Below, piece after piece: positions 42,564-52,324 of a stretch of 64,000 nt of DNA. The position numbers and the translations under genes were made by a program. The DNA is from an uncultured Oscillospiraceae bacterium (lineage in GTDB: Bacteria; Bacillota; Clostridia; Oscillospirales; Acutalibacteraceae). Below the pieces are notes generated by a model. That model was not told the DNA's origin and searched no databases. It saw nothing but the letters and a program-made list of their open reading frames with translations. The DNA is taken from the NCBI GenBank assembly GCA_902490735.1, contig CABUFC010000006.1:1-64000 (forward strand), given 5' to 3'. How positions within the stretch are numbered: position 1 is the first letter of the stretch; each line of letters starts with the position of its first letter.

Positions 42564-42923
42564 TTACTTTTTCTCGTCGTGAACGGTAAGATTAGACTGA
42601 ATAGCCCACTTTGCAAATTTTTGTTTAGATTTATCGGTAAGTGACTCTAAAACAAAACTGTCCTCTTTTAAAGATACGATTTTGCCGTAAATGCCGCCGA
42701 TAGTAACGATTTCATCGCCGATTTGAAGATTGTTACGCATTTTTTCTTCTTCTTTTTTCTGCTTTTTTTGAGGCCTTAAAATAAGAAAATAGAAAATAGC
42801 CACAAAAACCACGAGCATAATTATTGTGCTCCACATAGACATTGCGGAATTGCCTTGTGCGGCTGTAGCCGCAGCAGATGAAGTGTTTGCGGCATTATCA
42901 AGTAATAAATTAAATAAATTCAT
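42564..42923 (-). CDS. yajC: Preprotein translocase subunit YajC
   Basis: 119 aa. One membrane helix followed by FLILRPQKKQKKEEEKMRNNLQIGDEIVTIGGIYGKI, the YajC signature. Typical place after tgt. Confidence 0.96.
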   Translation of the reverse strand: MNLFNLLLDNAANTSSAAATAAQGNSAMSMWSTIIMLVVFVAIFYFLILRPQKKQKKEEEKMRNNLQIGDEIVTIGGIYGKIVSLKEDSFVLESLTDKSKQKFAKWAIQSNLTVHDEKK

Positions 42924-42988
42924 TTTTTTGCTCCTTTTTTATCGTTGTTACAATTATATATTAAAATATCTTTATTTGCAAGAATATT

Positions 42989-44122
42989 TTATACTCTTTG
43001 CGATAATATTTCAACCTGCTGTTTTTTAAATTCACTAAAATTACCGCTATCAAGTGATGAGCGAATTCTTTCCATAAGACTGTTGTAAAAGTACAAATTG
43101 TGCATTACACAAAGTCTTCCGCCTAAAATTTCTTTTGATTTTAATAAATGCCTAATATATCCTTTTGAAAAATTCCGGCAGGCGGGGCAGTTGCAGTTTT
43201 CATCTATAGGGGAAGTGTCCGTAACGTATTTTTCGTTTAAAATATTTACAATTCCTGCGGTTGTAAATAAAAGCCCGTGCCTTGCGTTTCGGCTTGGCAT
43301 TACGCAGTCGAATAAATCAACGCCTAAATCCACCGCTTCTAAGATATTTATAGGTGTTCCAACACCCATTAAGTATCTTGGTTTATCTTCAGGCATAAAC
43401 GGTTCAACAGCTTCTATTATTTCGTACATAACTTCCGCAGGCTCTCCAACGGCAAGGCCGCCTATAGCGTAGCCGTCAAGATTAAGCTCTTTAATTTCTT
43501 TCATGTGATTAATTCTTAAATCTTTATAGGTGCACCCTTGATTAATGCCGAATAACATTTGCTTTGGGTTGATGGTGTCGGTTAAAGAATTAAGCCTTTC
43601 CATTTCTTTGATGCATCTAATAAGCCATCTTGTTGTACGTTCGCATGAGGCTTTCGCGTAGTTGTATTCTGCGGGATTTTCCACGCATTCATCAAACGCC
43701 ATGGCAATAGTTGAGCCGAGGTTTGACTGAATCCGCATACTTTCTTCCGGTCCCATAAATATCCGTTTGCCGTCAATATGTGAAGCAAAAGTTACGCCTT
43801 CTTCACTTATTTGTCTTAAAGAAGCAAGCGAAAAAACCTGAAAACCGCCGCTGTCGGTTAAAATTGGTTTATCCCAACCTGTCATTTTGTGAAGGCCGCC
43901 AAGCTTTTTAACAACTTCATCGCCGGGCCGCACGTGTAAATGATATGTGTTGCACAACATAACCTGCGTTAAAAGGTCGTTTTTAAGATCGAGCGCGCTT
44001 ACGCCTCCTTTAATTGCAGCAGAGGTTGCAACATTCATAAACGCCGGGGTTTGTATTTCCCCGTGAACGGTTTTAAAACTGCCACGGCGCGCGTTATTTT
44101 CTTTTTTATGCAGTGTAAACAA
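42989..44122 (-). CDS. tgt: tRNA-guanine transglycosylase
   Basis: 377 aa. Exchanges G34 for preQ1. Catalytic Asp in LTDSGGFQVFSL, and in LFDCVMPSRNARHG; zinc site CNCPACRNFSKGYIRHL. Starts at TTG 44122 (MFTLHKKE), with an AGGAAAGAGAG stretch upstream. Lies 17 bp after queA. Confidence 0.97.
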   Translation of the reverse strand: MFTLHKKENNARRGSFKTVHGEIQTPAFMNVATSAAIKGGVSALDLKNDLLTQVMLCNTYHLHVRPGDEVVKKLGGLHKMTGWDKPILTDSGGFQVFSLASLRQISEEGVTFASHIDGKRIFMGPEESMRIQSNLGSTIAMAFDECVENPAEYNYAKASCERTTRWLIRCIKEMERLNSLTDTINPKQMLFGINQGCTYKDLRINHMKEIKELNLDGYAIGGLAVGEPAEVMYEIIEAVEPFMPEDKPRYLMGVGTPINILEAVDLGVDLFDCVMPSRNARHGLLFTTAGIVNILNEKYVTDTSPIDENCNCPACRNFSKGYIRHLLKSKEILGGRLCVMHNLYFYNSLMERIRSSLDSGNFSEFKKQQVEILSQRV

Positions 44123-44139
44123 TTATTTTTCTCTCTTTC

Positions 44140-45162
44140 CTAAATTATAAACATCGCGTCGCCAAAACTGAAAAATCGGTATTCGTTTTCAATGGCGGTT
44201 TTATATGCGTTAAGTATGTTTTCTCTGCCGGCAAGGGCTGATACAAGCATTATAAGCGTACTTTCAGGCAGATGAAAATTAGTAATAAGTGCGTCCATAC
44301 ATTTAAATTTATAACCCGGATAAATAAAAATATCGGTGTCGCCGCTTGAAGCTGAAACGTATCCGTTTTCATCTGCGGCGCTTTCGACCGTACGACATGA
44401 AGTAGTTCCGACGCAGATTATCCGGCGCCCTTCTTTTTTAGCGGTATTAATTGTATCTGCCGTTTTTTGTGAGATTATATAATGCTCGCTGTGCATTTTA
44501 TGATCGGCAATATCGTCGGCTTTTACCGGCCTAAAGGTACCAAGCCCTACGTGCAAGGTAACATAACAAATATCAATACCTTGTTGTTCGATTTTTTTTA
44601 ATAGTTCTTTTGTAAAATGAAGCCCCGCTGTAGGCGCCGCAGCCGAACCTAAATTTTCGGCATAAACCGTTTGATATCGGTTTTTGTCTTTCAGTTCTTC
44701 TGTTATGTAGGGAGGCAGCGGCATCTTGCCGACCTCGTCTAAAACAGCATAAAACTCGCCGTTAAAACTAAAACGTAAAACTCGGTTGCCGTCATCTTTA
44801 ACCTTTAAAACTATTGCCGAAAGTTTTTTTGAAAAAACAAATTCTGCGCCTTCTTTTGCGCGTTTTCCCGGCCCTGCAATGCATTCCCAGTCGGTATCGT
44901 TTATGCGCTTTAAAAGGACGAATTCTACCACGGCTCCCGTACTTTCTTTAGTGCCGAAAATCCTTGCAGGAAGAACTTTGGTATCGTTTAACACGAGGGT
45001 ATCGCCGGGCTTTAAAAAGTCCAATATATCTTCAAAATGGCGGTGCAAAATATCGCCGGTTTTCTTATTTAAAACAAGTAATTTTGAAGCTGAACGTGGT
45101 TCGATAGGCGTTTGCGCTATAAGCCTTTTTGGAAGTTCAAAATAAAAATCATGTTTGTTCAT
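44140..45162 (-). CDS. queA: S-adenosylmethionine:tRNA ribosyltransferase-isomerase
   Basis: 340 aa from ATG 45162 (MNKHDFYFELPKRLIAQTP), with GGAG six bases upstream. Motifs RSASKLLVL, GDTLVLNDTKVLPAR, EVGKMPLPPYI, TAGLHFTKELL and LITNFHLPESTLIMLVSALAG. Makes epoxyqueuosine from preQ1-tRNA. First gene of queA-tgt-yajC-TIGR04086-cwlD-radA. Confidence 0.97.
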   Translation of the reverse strand: MNKHDFYFELPKRLIAQTPIEPRSASKLLVLNKKTGDILHRHFEDILDFLKPGDTLVLNDTKVLPARIFGTKESTGAVVEFVLLKRINDTDWECIAGPGKRAKEGAEFVFSKKLSAIVLKVKDDGNRVLRFSFNGEFYAVLDEVGKMPLPPYITEELKDKNRYQTVYAENLGSAAAPTAGLHFTKELLKKIEQQGIDICYVTLHVGLGTFRPVKADDIADHKMHSEHYIISQKTADTINTAKKEGRRIICVGTTSCRTVESAADENGYVSASSGDTDIFIYPGYKFKCMDALITNFHLPESTLIMLVSALAGRENILNAYKTAIENEYRFFSFGDAMFII

Positions 45163-45213
45163 AAATATCTCCAAATAGGGTATCAAAAATGGCTTTTAAA
45201 TGCATATTATATA

Positions 45214-45242
45214 TTGACAAAACTTTTGCGCTTTGTTATATT
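45214..45242 (+). promoter_or_regulatory. Promoter of the asd-dapA-dapB operon
   Basis: TTGACA (45214-45219), 17 bases, TATATT (45237-45242), leaving a leader of about 85 nt before ATG 45337. No lysine-riboswitch or T-box signature was recognised in the leader. Confidence 0.75.
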
Positions 45243-45336
45243 AAATATACAATATAATAGGGATAATATATGCGTATATACTCATTATATTGCATATTGC
45301 AACTATTAGCAAGTTTTTTTTAAAAGAGGTAGTTTT

Positions 45337-46416
45337 ATGAATTATAATGTTGGGATAATAGGAGCCACGGGAATGGTGGGTCAGCGTTTTGCGCTATTGT
45401 TACATAATCATCCGTGGTTTCACGTAACGGCACTTGCCGCATCCGGTCGCTCTGCTGGAAAAAGCTATGAGGAAGCATTAAACGGCCGCTGGGCAATGAC
45501 AGAGCCGGTGCCGCAGTCCCTTAAAAATATGGTTGTATTAGACGCTGTAAAAGATATAGATGAAGTTGTAAAGAAGGTTGACTTTGTATTTTGCGCAGTC
45601 GATATGAAAAAGGACGAAATAAGGGCGCTTGAAGAACAGTACGCAAAGCGTGAGTGCCCGGTAATATCCAATAACAGCGCGCATAGGTTTACAAAAGACG
45701 TTCCTATGATAATACCGGAGCTTAATCCCGAACACGCAGAAATTATAAATGCGCAAAGAAAACGTCTTGGCACAAAAAAAGGCTTTATTGCAGTTAAATC
45801 CAATTGCTCTTTGCAAAGCTATGTGCCGGCGCTTTTCCCGCTTGATAAATATTTTAAAGTAGAAGATGTGCTTGTTTGCACCTATCAGGCAATTTCGGGC
45901 GCCGGAAAAACATTTGAGCGCTGGCCTGAGATTATTGACAATGTAAATCCGTATATCGGCGGCGAAGAAGAAAAAAGTGAAAAAGAGCCGCTTAAAATTT
46001 GGGGGAGCGTACAAAATGACGAAATTGTCCCGGCAACAAGTCCTCGCTTTACAGCGCAGTGCTTAAGAGTTCCGGTATCAGACGGTCATATGGCGGCGGT
46101 TTTTGTTAGGTTTAAACAAAAGCCCGAAAAATCCGAAATCCTTAAAATTTGGAAAGAGTTTAAGGCAGAGCCGCAAGAGCTTGATTTGCCGCACGCACCG
46201 AAACAGTTTTTGAACTATTTTAATGAAGACGATATGCCCCAAACAAAGCTTTGCCGTGATTTAGAAGGCGGCATGGCGATATCTGTAGGAAGGCTTCGCG
46301 AAGACACACAGTATGATTATAAGTTTGTATGTCTTTCTCATAATACGTTGCGCGGAGCCGCCGGCGGCGCTGTACTTATGGCTGAATTACTTGCGAAAAA
46401 AGGATATTTTGATTAA
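45337..46416 (+). CDS. asd: Aspartate-semialdehyde dehydrogenase (archaeal/fungal-type)
   Basis: 359 aa. NADP loop IIGATGMVGQRF, catalytic Cys in KSNCSLQSYVPAL, Gln in YQAISGAGK, and His in RVPVSDGHMAAVFV. The long form resembles the archaeal and yeast type rather than the short proteobacterial one. AGAGG precedes the start. First gene of the lysine/DAP run. Confidence 0.95.
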   Translation: MNYNVGIIGATGMVGQRFALLLHNHPWFHVTALAASGRSAGKSYEEALNGRWAMTEPVPQSLKNMVVLDAVKDIDEVVKKVDFVFCAVDMKKDEIRALEEQYAKRECPVISNNSAHRFTKDVPMIIPELNPEHAEIINAQRKRLGTKKGFIAVKSNCSLQSYVPALFPLDKYFKVEDVLVCTYQAISGAGKTFERWPEIIDNVNPYIGGEEEKSEKEPLKIWGSVQNDEIVPATSPRFTAQCLRVPVSDGHMAAVFVRFKQKPEKSEILKIWKEFKAEPQELDLPHAPKQFLNYFNEDDMPQTKLCRDLEGGMAISVGRLREDTQYDYKFVCLSHNTLRGAAGGAVLMAELLAKKGYFD

Positions 46417-46433
46417 TTTTTTGGAGGTTTTTT

Positions 46434-47327
46434 ATGAAAAAGCTGGTATTTAAAGGCGCGGCGACCGCGCTTGTTACCCCAATGAAAACTGACCGCAGCG
46501 TAGATTTTGATATGCTCGACTTTATGGTGGAAGATCAAATATCAAAAGGAATAGACGCGCTTGTTGTATGTGCTACAACGGGCGAGTCGTGCACGCTTAA
46601 TTATAAAGAACATTTATTGGTAATAGAGGCGGCTGCAAAAAAAGCCGCTAAAAGAGTGCCGATTATTGCAGGTACCGGCAGTAATGATACCGTATATTCC
46701 GTAGGCCTTTGTAAAGACGCTAAAGATTGCGGTGCAGACGCATATTTATCGGTAACGCCTTATTACAACAAAACTTCTCAGCACGGGATTGTTGCGCACT
46801 ATAATTACATTGCGGACAGAATTGACCTGCCTTTAATTGTTTATAACGTGCCATCAAGGACGGGTGTTAACATTGAACCGGAAACATATTACGAACTGTC
46901 TAAGCACCCGAATATTGTAGCCACAAAAGAAGCAAACGGCAATTTAGAAGCACTTAAAAAGACGATTGACCTTTGCGGAGATAACCTTACTATTTACAGC
47001 GGTAACGACGACCAAATGGTAGAAGTTTTAAAGCTTGGCGGCATGGGCGTTATTTCGGTAATAGCTAATATTTTGCCGACTGAAACCCACGATATTATAA
47101 CCAAGTACCTTAAAGGCGATATAAAAGGTTCAGAAGAAATTTTTGCAAAATACGAAGAGCTGTGTAGGGCGCTGTTTTACGATGTGAATCCTGTGCCTGT
47201 AAAAACGGCGCTTCGGCTTATCGGCAAAAGCTGCGGCATTTACAGATTGCCGCTTGTAGATATGCTGCCCGAAAAAGAAGAGAAGTTAGTTTTAGCACTA
47301 AAAAACTGCGGACTTATAAAAAAATAA
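46434..47327 (+). CDS. dapA: 4-hydroxy-tetrahydrodipicolinate synthase
   Basis: 297 aa TIM barrel. GATTGE-like CATTGESCTL, YYNKTSQHG, catalytic Tyr in VYNVPSRTGV and Schiff-base Lys in VATKEANG. TGGAGG precedes the start. 17 bp after asd. Confidence 0.97.
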   Translation: MKKLVFKGAATALVTPMKTDRSVDFDMLDFMVEDQISKGIDALVVCATTGESCTLNYKEHLLVIEAAAKKAAKRVPIIAGTGSNDTVYSVGLCKDAKDCGADAYLSVTPYYNKTSQHGIVAHYNYIADRIDLPLIVYNVPSRTGVNIEPETYYELSKHPNIVATKEANGNLEALKKTIDLCGDNLTIYSGNDDQMVEVLKLGGMGVISVIANILPTETHDIITKYLKGDIKGSEEIFAKYEELCRALFYDVNPVPVKTALRLIGKSCGIYRLPLVDMLPEKEEKLVLALKNCGLIKK

Positions 47328-47337
47328 GGAGTTAAAA

Positions 47338-48090
47338 ATGCTACATGTAATTTTAAGCGGTTGCTTAGGGTTTATGGGCAATGTCGTAAAAGAAGGCATT
47401 GACCGTGCTGAAGATATTGAGATCGTTTGCGGAGTTGACAATAAGGGTGCAGGTTCGGATTTTCCCGTTTTTTCAAGTTTTAAAGATATTGAAGCTGAAG
47501 CGGATGTAATTATTGATTTTTCGCATCCGTCCGTTCTTGACGGAATGCTTTCTTTTGCTAAAAGCCGCAAAATTCCGGTTGTTATAGCCACAACCGGCTA
47601 TTCGGACAAGCAGATTGAGCAAATAAAAGCCGCGGCAAAAGAAATTCCGGTGTTTTTTACCTTTAACATGTCACTTGGAATTAATCTATTAACCGAGCTT
47701 GCCAAAAAAGCGGCAACGGTTTTACAAGGCTTTGACATTGAAATAATCGAAAAACATCACAATCAAAAAATAGATGCTCCAAGCGGGACTGCCATAATGC
47801 TTGCAAACGCCGTAAACGAAGCGAAAGATAATGCTTTAATATTTGAGTACGACAGGCACAGTCACCGCAAAAAAAGAGATAAAAACGAGCTCGGCATACA
47901 CTCTGTTCGCGGCGGTACAATTGTTGGTGAACACGAGATTATGTTCTGCGGGCGCGATGAGGTTGTAACATTATCCCATACGGCTTTAAGCAAAAACGTG
48001 TTTGCAACGGGCGCTATCAGCGCGGCACGGTTTTTAGCGGACAAGCCGGCAGGACTTTATGATATGTCAAATCTTATTAAGGGAGAATAA
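47338..48090 (+). CDS. dapB: 4-hydroxy-tetrahydrodipicolinate reductase
   Basis: 250 aa. N-terminal GCLGFMGNVV dinucleotide loop and IIDFSHP, catalytic EKHHNQKIDAPSGTA, and VRGGTIVGEHEIMF. 10 bp after dapA. Confidence 0.97.
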   Translation: MLHVILSGCLGFMGNVVKEGIDRAEDIEIVCGVDNKGAGSDFPVFSSFKDIEAEADVIIDFSHPSVLDGMLSFAKSRKIPVVIATTGYSDKQIEQIKAAAKEIPVFFTFNMSLGINLLTELAKKAATVLQGFDIEIIEKHHNQKIDAPSGTAIMLANAVNEAKDNALIFEYDRHSHRKKRDKNELGIHSVRGGTIVGEHEIMFCGRDEVVTLSHTALSKNVFATGAISAARFLADKPAGLYDMSNLIKGE

Positions 48091-48092
48091 CC

Positions 48093-51000
48093 ATGCTTTA
48101 TCCGAAAAATTTAGATAAAAAAGTTTCCGACGAATTGTTTAAAAATCCAACAGCCGAGTATAGGGGAGCGCCTTTTTGGGCGTGGAATACAAAGCTTAAT
48201 CAAAACCTTTTAAACATGGAAATCGGCTGCATGAAGGAAATGGGATTTGGCGGATTTCACATGCATACAAGAGTAGGCATGTCCACAAAATATTTGTCGG
48301 ACGATTTTTTTGGATACATAAAGTCTTGCGTTGAAAAAGCTAAAGAAGAGGATATGCTCGCCTATCTTTACGACGAAGATAAGTGGCCCTCCGGTTTTGC
48401 AGGCGGGTATGTTACCGAAAATCCAAAATTCAGACAAAAACACCTGCTTTTTACTACACAGCCTTATCAAAAAAACAATGATGTAGTGCATGAAGTCGAT
48501 TTATTTAAAGACGCATCGGCTCAAGGCGAACGCGCCGAAAACGGCGATCTTCTGGCAATTTTCAGCGTACATCTTGACGACGACGGATATTTAGAAAGTT
48601 ATAAAAAGATAAACGATTTAGCCGAAAATGACGGCGGTGTTGTTTGGTATGCTTATATCGAAACATCAATACCGTCGCCGTGGTTTAACAATCAAACATA
48701 TGTTAACACGCTTAATAAAGAGGCAATAGACGAGTTTATAAATATCACCCACGAAGCTTACAAAGCAAATGTAGGTGAAAGCTTTGGCGGTGATATTCCT
48801 TCGATTTTTACCGACGAGCCTCAATTTGCCCAAAAACAATGCCTCGATTTTGCTAAAGCGACCGATGATATAATAATACCTTTTACCGACGATTTTGAAA
48901 AAACATATTTTGCAGCTTACGGCGAATCCTTTATAGAAAAATTACCCGAATTGTTCTTTGAGTTAAAGAACAGTATTTCGGTAACAAGATATCGCTTTCA
49001 TGATCATGTTGCAGAGCGTTTTGTTAACGCGTTTGCAGATAATGTTGGTTCGTGGTGCCGCAAAAACGGTATTATGCTTACCGGCCACGTTATGGAAGAA
49101 CCGACATTACTTCGCCAAACCCGTGCAACAAGTGAAGCGATGCGCTCGTATCGTTCATTTGGAATGCCGGGCGTCGACATGCTTCAGGATTACGTTGAAC
49201 TTAATACAGTTAAGCAGGCTGCTAGCGCCGCGCATCAATACGGCTGCCCGGGCGTTACAAGCGAGCTTTACGGCGTTACCAACTGGAATTTTGATTTTAG
49301 GCATCATAAACTTCAGGGTGACTGGCAGGCAGCCCTTGGCGTTAGCCTAAGGGTGCCGCACCTTTATTGGTGCGCTATGGGCGGCGAAGCAAAACGCGAT
49401 TATCCGGCATCCATCGGTCATCAATCTCCTTGGTATAAAGAATACGGTTATATAGAAGACCATTTTGCAAGAGTCAATACCCTTATGACAAGGGGAACTC
49501 CAAACATTAAAATCGCGGTTATACATCCGATTGAATCGCTGTGGATGCATTATGGTCCTAAAGATCAAACGATGTTAATTATTAACGAGATGGATCGTAG
49601 GTTTGACGAGTTTACAAAATGGATGCTTTATAATACGCTCGATTTTGATTTTGTATCTGAGTCATTGCTTTTGAATCAATATAAAGAGAGCGAAACGGGC
49701 TTTGCGGTTGGCAAAATGAATTATGATGTGGTAGTTTTGCCTTCTATGGAAACCATTCGTTCGTCTACACTTAATAAGTTAAAAGAGTTTAAACAAAAGG
49801 GCGGGCGTGTAATTTTTATGGGAAATATTCCCACGTTGCTTGACGCAGTGCCTTCAAACAAACCTTTAAAATTTGCACAAAAATGCGAGCATATTGCCTG
49901 GTCTGAACGCGAATTACTGCAGTCTTTAGAACAAAATAGATTTATCAAAATAAAGGATGAATTTGGCGAAGCATCAACTAATTTAATCTATGGACTTCGC
50001 AATGATAAAGACGGTAAAAACCTTTATATTTGCCACGTTACAACCGATAAAAACCAAGACATATCAACTAAGGAGCATTATGTAATTACTTTAAACGGCG
50101 AGTTTGTTCCAAAGTTATACGATACGCTTACGGGCAATATTTCGGAATACCCGCGCAAATATGAAAACGGAAAAACCATAATTCTTTGGGATTGTTATAT
50201 GCATTCAAGCCTTTTGTTACGGCTTGAAAACGGCAAACAAGAGCTTGCAGTCAACGACATTAAGCCTGTACTTTTAAAAGACGAGCATGTTGCATCGCGT
50301 GTGGATTTTGCGCTGAGCGAACCTAACGTTTATATGCTTGACCAGGCGGAATGGGCATTAGACGATGGCGAATGGAATTCTAAAGAAGAAATGCTTAAAA
50401 TTTGCGATTTGGCCAAATCTGAGCTTGGCTATCCGCTTGATGGTGCGGCCGGCTGTCAGCCGTGGGTGTTTGAAGAAAAAGAAGAGCCAAAGCATTTGCT
50501 TAAACTAAAATACAATATTTCTTCAACTCTTATGTCCGACGATATAATGCTGGCGCTTGAAAACCTAAGTGTTACCGACATTGAATTTAACGGTAAAGAG
50601 GTTGAAGCCGTATCTTGCGGAAAATATGTTGATGTTGATATAGATAAAGTAAAACTGCCGACACTTTTAAGAGGCAACAATACTTTAATTCTTACTGTAA
50701 AATTCGGACCTCTTACAACCATAGAAAACAGCTTTTTACTTGGTGAATTCGGGGTTAAAGCCGAAGGCGACAGCGCAGTCATTTACGATATGCCTCAAAC
50801 CATTACATTTGGAGATATTTCTAATTCGGGTTTCCCGTTTTACGGCGGAAACGTGCTTTATTCGTTTAAAATAAACGGTGACGGCACTGAAAAATTCATT
50901 AAGCTGGATCGCTTTGCGGCACCGCTGGTTACGGTATTTTTAGATAAAGAAAAAATCGGCGTTATTGCTATTTCTCCGTATGAGCTTTCTTTGGGAGTAC

Positions 51001-51215
51001 TGCCTAAAGGTGAGCATACTGTTACATTATGCGCCTTCGGTAGCCGAATAAACACATTTGGCGCTTTACATAACTGCGATCTTTTAGACGATTGGTACGG
51101 ACCGCCGCTTTGGCGCAAGACCGGCAACTCTTTTACATATGAGTATCAGTTAAAGCAATGCGGTATTCTTACTGCACCCAGAATACTTACTTACAAAACC
51201 GACAATAATAATTAA
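48093..51215 (+). CDS. Large glycoside hydrolase, probable GH106-like (alpha-L-rhamnosidase) family
   Basis: 1040 aa, no signal peptide, so apparently cytoplasmic. The N-terminal FWAWNTKL...EMGFGGFHMHTRVGMSTKYL...AYLYDEDKWPSG is typical of PF17132/GH106-like enzymes. Candidate acidic residues: FTDEPQF and GHVMEEPTLLRQ. The C-terminal third holds beta-sandwich modules. It starts 2 bp after dapB with GGAGAATAACC upstream, so it lies in the lysine operon or just behind it, with no obvious pathway link. Substrate specificity is not established; a GH2-like assignment is the alternative. Confidence 0.7.
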   Translation: MLYPKNLDKKVSDELFKNPTAEYRGAPFWAWNTKLNQNLLNMEIGCMKEMGFGGFHMHTRVGMSTKYLSDDFFGYIKSCVEKAKEEDMLAYLYDEDKWPSGFAGGYVTENPKFRQKHLLFTTQPYQKNNDVVHEVDLFKDASAQGERAENGDLLAIFSVHLDDDGYLESYKKINDLAENDGGVVWYAYIETSIPSPWFNNQTYVNTLNKEAIDEFINITHEAYKANVGESFGGDIPSIFTDEPQFAQKQCLDFAKATDDIIIPFTDDFEKTYFAAYGESFIEKLPELFFELKNSISVTRYRFHDHVAERFVNAFADNVGSWCRKNGIMLTGHVMEEPTLLRQTRATSEAMRSYRSFGMPGVDMLQDYVELNTVKQAASAAHQYGCPGVTSELYGVTNWNFDFRHHKLQGDWQAALGVSLRVPHLYWCAMGGEAKRDYPASIGHQSPWYKEYGYIEDHFARVNTLMTRGTPNIKIAVIHPIESLWMHYGPKDQTMLIINEMDRRFDEFTKWMLYNTLDFDFVSESLLLNQYKESETGFAVGKMNYDVVVLPSMETIRSSTLNKLKEFKQKGGRVIFMGNIPTLLDAVPSNKPLKFAQKCEHIAWSERELLQSLEQNRFIKIKDEFGEASTNLIYGLRNDKDGKNLYICHVTTDKNQDISTKEHYVITLNGEFVPKLYDTLTGNISEYPRKYENGKTIILWDCYMHSSLLLRLENGKQELAVNDIKPVLLKDEHVASRVDFALSEPNVYMLDQAEWALDDGEWNSKEEMLKICDLAKSELGYPLDGAAGCQPWVFEEKEEPKHLLKLKYNISSTLMSDDIMLALENLSVTDIEFNGKEVEAVSCGKYVDVDIDKVKLPTLLRGNNTLILTVKFGPLTTIENSFLLGEFGVKAEGDSAVIYDMPQTITFGDISNSGFPFYGGNVLYSFKINGDGTEKFIKLDRFAAPLVTVFLDKEKIGVIAISPYELSLGVLPKGEHTVTLCAFGSRINTFGALHNCDLLDDWYGPPLWRKTGNSFTYEYQLKQCGILTAPRILTYKTDNNN

Positions 51216-51234
51216 AATATTATTAGGGGTTTTA

Positions 51235-51540
51235 ATGAACACATTTGAAAAAATTTATAGTGTAGTAAAAGAAATTCCGTGCGGCAAGGTTGCAACCTAC
51301 GGAATGGTTGCCGTCCTTGCCGGAAATCCACGGCTTTCGCGGGTGGTTGGCTATGCTCTTCATGTAAATCCTGACCCTTCAGCTATTCCGTGCCATAGGG
51401 TTGTAAACAGAGAAGGTCGGTGCTCCGGTTCATTTGCGTTTGGCGGAATTAATGCGCAAAGAGCGCTTCTTGAACAAGAAGGCGTTACATTTTTAGATGA
51501 CGGTCGTGTAAATTTAAGCTGCCATTTGTGGCGCCCGTAA
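51235..51540 (+). CDS. MGMT-like (O6-alkylguanine-DNA alkyltransferase C-terminal domain) protein
   Basis: 101 aa containing only the DNA-binding/active-site domain: IPCGKVATYGMVA, AIPCHRVVNREGR. The acceptor Cys of PCHRV is kept; in classical ATL proteins it is replaced by Trp. The N-terminal Ada-like domain is missing. It may repair or flag alkylated bases. Confidence 0.88.
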   Translation: MNTFEKIYSVVKEIPCGKVATYGMVAVLAGNPRLSRVVGYALHVNPDPSAIPCHRVVNREGRCSGSFAFGGINAQRALLEQEGVTFLDDGRVNLSCHLWRP

Positions 51541-51592
51541 AAACAGGCATTAATTTAAACTAGTCCACATAATCATTTAACGGGTGATTATT

Positions 51593-52324
51593 TTGGACGA
51601 AGAAATTAAAATTCAAGAACAAAGCAAAATAGAAACGGTAAAACAAAAGTCTGATCCTCATTTAAAAATTATGATGGTGCAAATATTGTTTTGCGCCGTT
51701 ATATTAATCTCTGTTTTAGTGGTTAAAACCTTTTTTAAAGGGGTATTTTCCGAAGCGCAAAAGCAGTATGTTTCTCGCTTTGAAGCGGTAACCGATTATA
51801 AAGAAGTAACCAGTGATATAGGTACAAATGACCTTTCATCTAAAGAAAGCGAAACAACCGCTGCCGGCGGCCCGGCGGAATATGTTGAAACAGCCGTTAT
51901 GTTTGATACGGTTAGATCAAATGTTACAACCAATAGCTTTTTAATGCCGCTTACAACATATGTGCAAACATCATCGTTCGGAAGCCGTAAGGACCCGTTT
52001 ACAGGAAACGACGCAATGCATCGCGGTGTGGATCTTGCGGCTGATGAAGGCAACGATATTTATGCGTCGCTTAGCGGAACGGTTATAGCCGCCGGAAATG
52101 ATTCTTCTTACGGAAATTACGTAAAAATAAAACACAGTGAGAATTTAAGTACGGTTTATGCTCATTGCAGTAAATTGCTTGTAAAAAAAGGCGATACCGT
52201 TAAAAAAGGCGATGTTATAGCTAAGGTGGGTTCAACCGGCCGATCGACCGGACCGCACCTTCATTTTGAGGTGATACTAAACGGCGAAAAGGTTAATCCC
52301 AACGAGTACATAAACGTTAAATGA
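51593..52324 (+). CDS. spoIVFA: M23/LytM membrane protein, SpoIVFA-like
   Basis: 243 aa from TTG 51593 with GGGTGA upstream (GTG 51584 is the alternative). One membrane helix (about 25-45), a Thr/Ser-rich spacer, then a C-terminal LytM domain with SSFGSRKDPFTG, MHRGVDLA, VYAHCSKLL and GPHLHFEV. It overlaps by 4 bp a SpoIVFB-like M50 protease gene, the arrangement of B. subtilis spoIVF, which supports a role in pro-sigma-K processing control. SpoIIQ-like is an alternative. Confidence 0.82.
   Translation: MDEEIKIQEQSKIETVKQKSDPHLKIMMVQILFCAVILISVLVVKTFFKGVFSEAQKQYVSRFEAVTDYKEVTSDIGTNDLSSKESETTAAGGPAEYVETAVMFDTVRSNVTTNSFLMPLTTYVQTSSFGSRKDPFTGNDAMHRGVDLAADEGNDIYASLSGTVIAAGNDSSYGNYVKIKHSENLSTVYAHCSKLLVKKGDTVKKGDVIAKVGSTGRSTGPHLHFEVILNGEKVNPNEYINVK

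Noticed and set aside
45243..45336. Possible lysine riboswitch or T-box before asd
   Set aside because: The leader is only about 85 nt, AT-rich, and has none of the conserved motifs.
45538..46014. 158-codon minus-strand frame opposite asd
   Set aside because: Shadow frame; strongly biased Phe/Arg/Tyr/Cys composition and no homology recognised.
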